Origin: Methanobacteriota archaeon
GTDB taxonomy: Archaea; Hydrothermarchaeota; Hydrothermarchaeia; Hydrothermarchaeales; JAADFM01
Assembly: GCA_013152845.1 (NCBI GenBank)
Contig: JAADFM010000069.1
Location: forward strand, 1-7,441
DNA length: 7,441 nucleotides
Direction: 5' to 3'
Below, in pieces: positions 6,488 to 7,441 of this stretch (its first letter is position 1; each line of letters opens with the position of its first letter). The notes beneath the pieces are model-generated. The model was not told the origin of the DNA and made no database searches. It saw nothing but the letters and a program-made list of their open reading frames with translations. The position numbers were made by a program, and so were the translations under genes.

Positions 6488-7087
6488 ATGGCCCGCCGGA
6501 CACTCAACGAGCTGAAGTGGCATCCCGGGAAGTCCCTGGAAGGGGTGGAAATCACCTACCTCCACCGGGGGGCGCCCGGGGACAGGGTCACCGTGGATGC
6601 CTCTGAGCTGGTGGCCCTGGAGCGCTCCTTCTTCGTTGTCGCAGGGAGTAGAGGGGATGTGAGAATCCCATACCACCGCATCATTGAGATCAGGAAGGAC
6701 GGGGAGGTCATCTGGAAACCAAAATCAGACCGGCACGCCCTACATGGGGACATGAAGGAGGTAGATAGGGCCATCAGGGGCGGGGGAGGCCGGACCCACA
6801 TCGAGGTCCAGGTGACGCCCAATTCCAGAAAGACTGCCCTGACCGGCGTTGACCCCTGGCGGGGGAGGCTCAACATCGAGGTCAGGGAGAAACCGGTCTC
6901 AGGCAGGGCCAACCGGGAGGTCATAAATCTCTTCGCCCGGCTGTTGGGCATCCCGGCCGGGGAGGTTGCCATCACCTCGGGGGCGGGGGCGCGCCAGAAG
7001 ACCGTCACATCTGGAGCCCGAGAAGGTCAGGGAGGTCCTGGAAGGCCTCCAGCCTGGCCCATGATGCTGGGAAAAGAATATCAATAG
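6488..7087 (+). CDS. MJ1316 (DUF504) RNA-end domain fused to DUF167/YggU domain
   Basis: This 199-residue frame contains two families that are usually separate small proteins. Residues 1-78 are DUF504/UPF0248, the MJ1316 domain predicted in the literature to recognise RNA 2',3'-cyclic phosphate ends. Markers are WHPGKSLEGVEITYLHRGAP and IPYHRIIEI. Residues about 102-199 are DUF167 (YggU/UPF0235), whose function is unknown. Markers are VQVTPNSRKT, EKPVSGRANREVINLFARLL and ITSGAGARQKTV. A 20-residue linker joins them, and an internal ATG (6752, M89) could start DUF167 alone. The segment at residues 175-192 (SGAREGQGG...) is abnormal and Gly/Pro-rich. The inverted copy at 7266-7439 reads VNLEPEKVREVLEGLQ instead, as expected for DUF167. 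Here 5 bases are missing near 7008 and 1 near 7060, so the frame is lost and then regained before MLGKEYQ. The normal protein would have 201 residues. Confidence 0.85.
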   Translation: MARRTLNELKWHPGKSLEGVEITYLHRGAPGDRVTVDASELVALERSFFVVAGSRGDVRIPYHRIIEIRKDGEVIWKPKSDRHALHGDMKEVDRAIRGGGGRTHIEVQVTPNSRKTALTGVDPWRGRLNIEVREKPVSGRANREVINLFARLLGIPAGEVAITSGAGARQKTVTSGAREGQGGPGRPPAWPMMLGKEYQ

Positions 7088-7107
7088 ACGGGGGACAAAT
7101 ACCTCCC

Positions 7108-7272
7108 ATGCCCCTCCTGGAATGGAGTGATAAGTACAGCCTGGGCATCAGGGAGATAGACGAGCAGCACAGGGACCTGATTGCGATGATAAACTACCTC
7201 CACGATGCCCAGGCTGTACTTATCACTCCATTCCAGGAGGGGCATGGGTGGTATTTGTCCCCCGTCTATTGA
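7108..7272 (+). pseudogene. Haemerythrin domain protein, truncated by the turn-back
   Basis: ATG 7108 opens MPLLEWSDKYSLGIREIDEQ followed by HRDLIAMINYLHDA, the typical N-terminus of a bacteriohaemerythrin, an O2-binding protein of about 130 residues with a di-iron centre. His21 in IDEQH is the first expected iron ligand, and none of the later ones are present. True coding ends near 7209. After that the sequence is the reverse complement of upstream DNA, which adds about 20 meaningless residues up to TGA 7270-7272. The gene is probably complete in the organism and cut here by the chimeric join. It starts 20 bases after the stop of the DUF167 fusion and has no clear Shine-Dalgarno. A TATA-like GAATATCAATA at 7076-7086 is possible. 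Confidence 0.8.
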
Positions 7273-7439
7273 TATTCTTTTCCCAGCATCAGGGGGGCAG
7301 GCTGGAGACCTTCCAGGACCTCCCTGACCTTCTCGGGCTCCAGATTCACGGTGACGGTCTTCTGGCGCGCCCCCGCCCCCGAGGTGATGGCAACCTCCCC
7401 GGCCGGGATGCCCAACAGCCGGGCGAAGAGATTTATGAC
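7266..7439 (-). pseudogene. Inverted partial copy of the DUF167 C-terminus
   Basis: Read on the minus strand from the window edge, 57 codons encode VINLFARLLGIPAGEVAITS, then GAGARQKTVTVNLEPEKV, then REVLEGLQPAPLMLGKEYQ and TAG. This is the end of the same gene as 6488-7087 but with the normal DUF167 C-terminal helix. It is the better guide to the real protein sequence. It is either a chimeric copy or the edge of a larger duplication. Confidence 0.8.
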
Positions 7440-7441
7440 CT

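Larger units (their letters stand above)
6918..7441. repeat. Long imperfect inverted repeat (hairpin) reaching the window end
   Basis: 6918-7149 and 7204-7441 are reverse complements around a 54-base loop (7150-7203). The arms are 232 and 238 bases long. They differ by a 5-base gap after 7008, substitutions at 7046 (C/T) and 7104 (T/A), and GCCCA versus CCCCCC near 7057-7061. The turn-back point is GATGCC(C), which occurs as its complement at 7143-7149. The outer arm runs off the window, so its full length is unknown. A chimera from amplification or assembly is the simplest explanation. Confidence 0.93.

Noticed and set aside
5743..6606. 287-codon open frame antisense to the CBS-ParB gene
   Set aside because: It mirrors a well-supported gene, has low-complexity composition and runs across the divergent promoter region.
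1..7441. CRISPR arrays, tRNA or rRNA genes, transposases, toxin-antitoxin or defence genes
   Set aside because: Reading both strands showed no regularly spaced repeats, cloverleaf-like segments or recognisable proteins of these classes.
6918..7441. Hairpin as a transposon end, telomere or integrated palindromic element
   Set aside because: Both arms are ordinary coding sequence of the neighbouring genes and there is no transposase or target duplication, so a chimera is simpler.

Overview
The window reads as archaeal chromosome. The evidence is an archaeal-type NOG1 GTPase with a short C-terminus, RtcA beginning MITIDGSHGEGGG, an HTH-CBS regulator, an MJ1316/DUF504 domain, TATA boxes about 22-35 bases upstream of start codons with apparently leaderless starts, and Shine-Dalgarno sites only at internal operon genes. 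Most of it is GC-rich (well above 60% where counted), with AT-rich promoters. A CcmF-type haem-handling protein and a haemerythrin suggest c-type cytochromes and some O2 or redox exposure. I cannot place it more finely than an archaeon, probably euryarchaeal or related.

Layout. Positions 1-516 are AT-richer and hold the end of a winged-helix regulator and a small membrane protein, both on +. Positions 582-3501 (+) hold ccmF, broken by two frameshifts, and then rtcA, joined by an ATGA overlap. Positions 3511-4679 (-) hold a NOG1 GTPase followed by a 50-residue protein that is also joined by ATGA and has a perfect Shine-Dalgarno. Positions 4763-5659 (+) hold an HTH-CBS regulator whose promoter carries a near-perfect 26-bp palindrome between the TATA box and the start codon. 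Positions 5656-6447 (-) hold a CBS-CBS-ParB/SerK-like protein that ends in the same CTAG as the regulator. Positions 6488-7087 (+) hold a fused MJ1316(DUF504)-DUF167 protein, with only 40 bases between it and the divergent CBS gene. Position 7108 starts a haemerythrin.

The last 524 bases are odd. The sequence runs about 100 bases into the haemerythrin gene and then turns back on itself: 7204-7441 is the reverse complement of 6918-7149, around a 54-base loop. The two arms are not identical. The outer arm carries a normal DUF167 C-terminus, while the inner arm has lost 5+1 bases and encodes a garbled segment. This looks most like an amplification or assembly chimera at a contig end. The broken ccmF also urges caution about base-level accuracy.

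How the genes work together: RtcA makes 2',3'-cyclic phosphate RNA ends, and the MJ1316 domain is predicted in the literature to recognise such ends, so the two may share an RNA-end theme. They are separated by unrelated genes, so this is only a hypothesis. The two CBS proteins (one DNA-binding, one with a ParB/SerK-like domain) are arranged tail to tail and may respond to related nucleotide ligands. I see no defence island, CRISPR array, tRNA, rRNA or insertion sequence.
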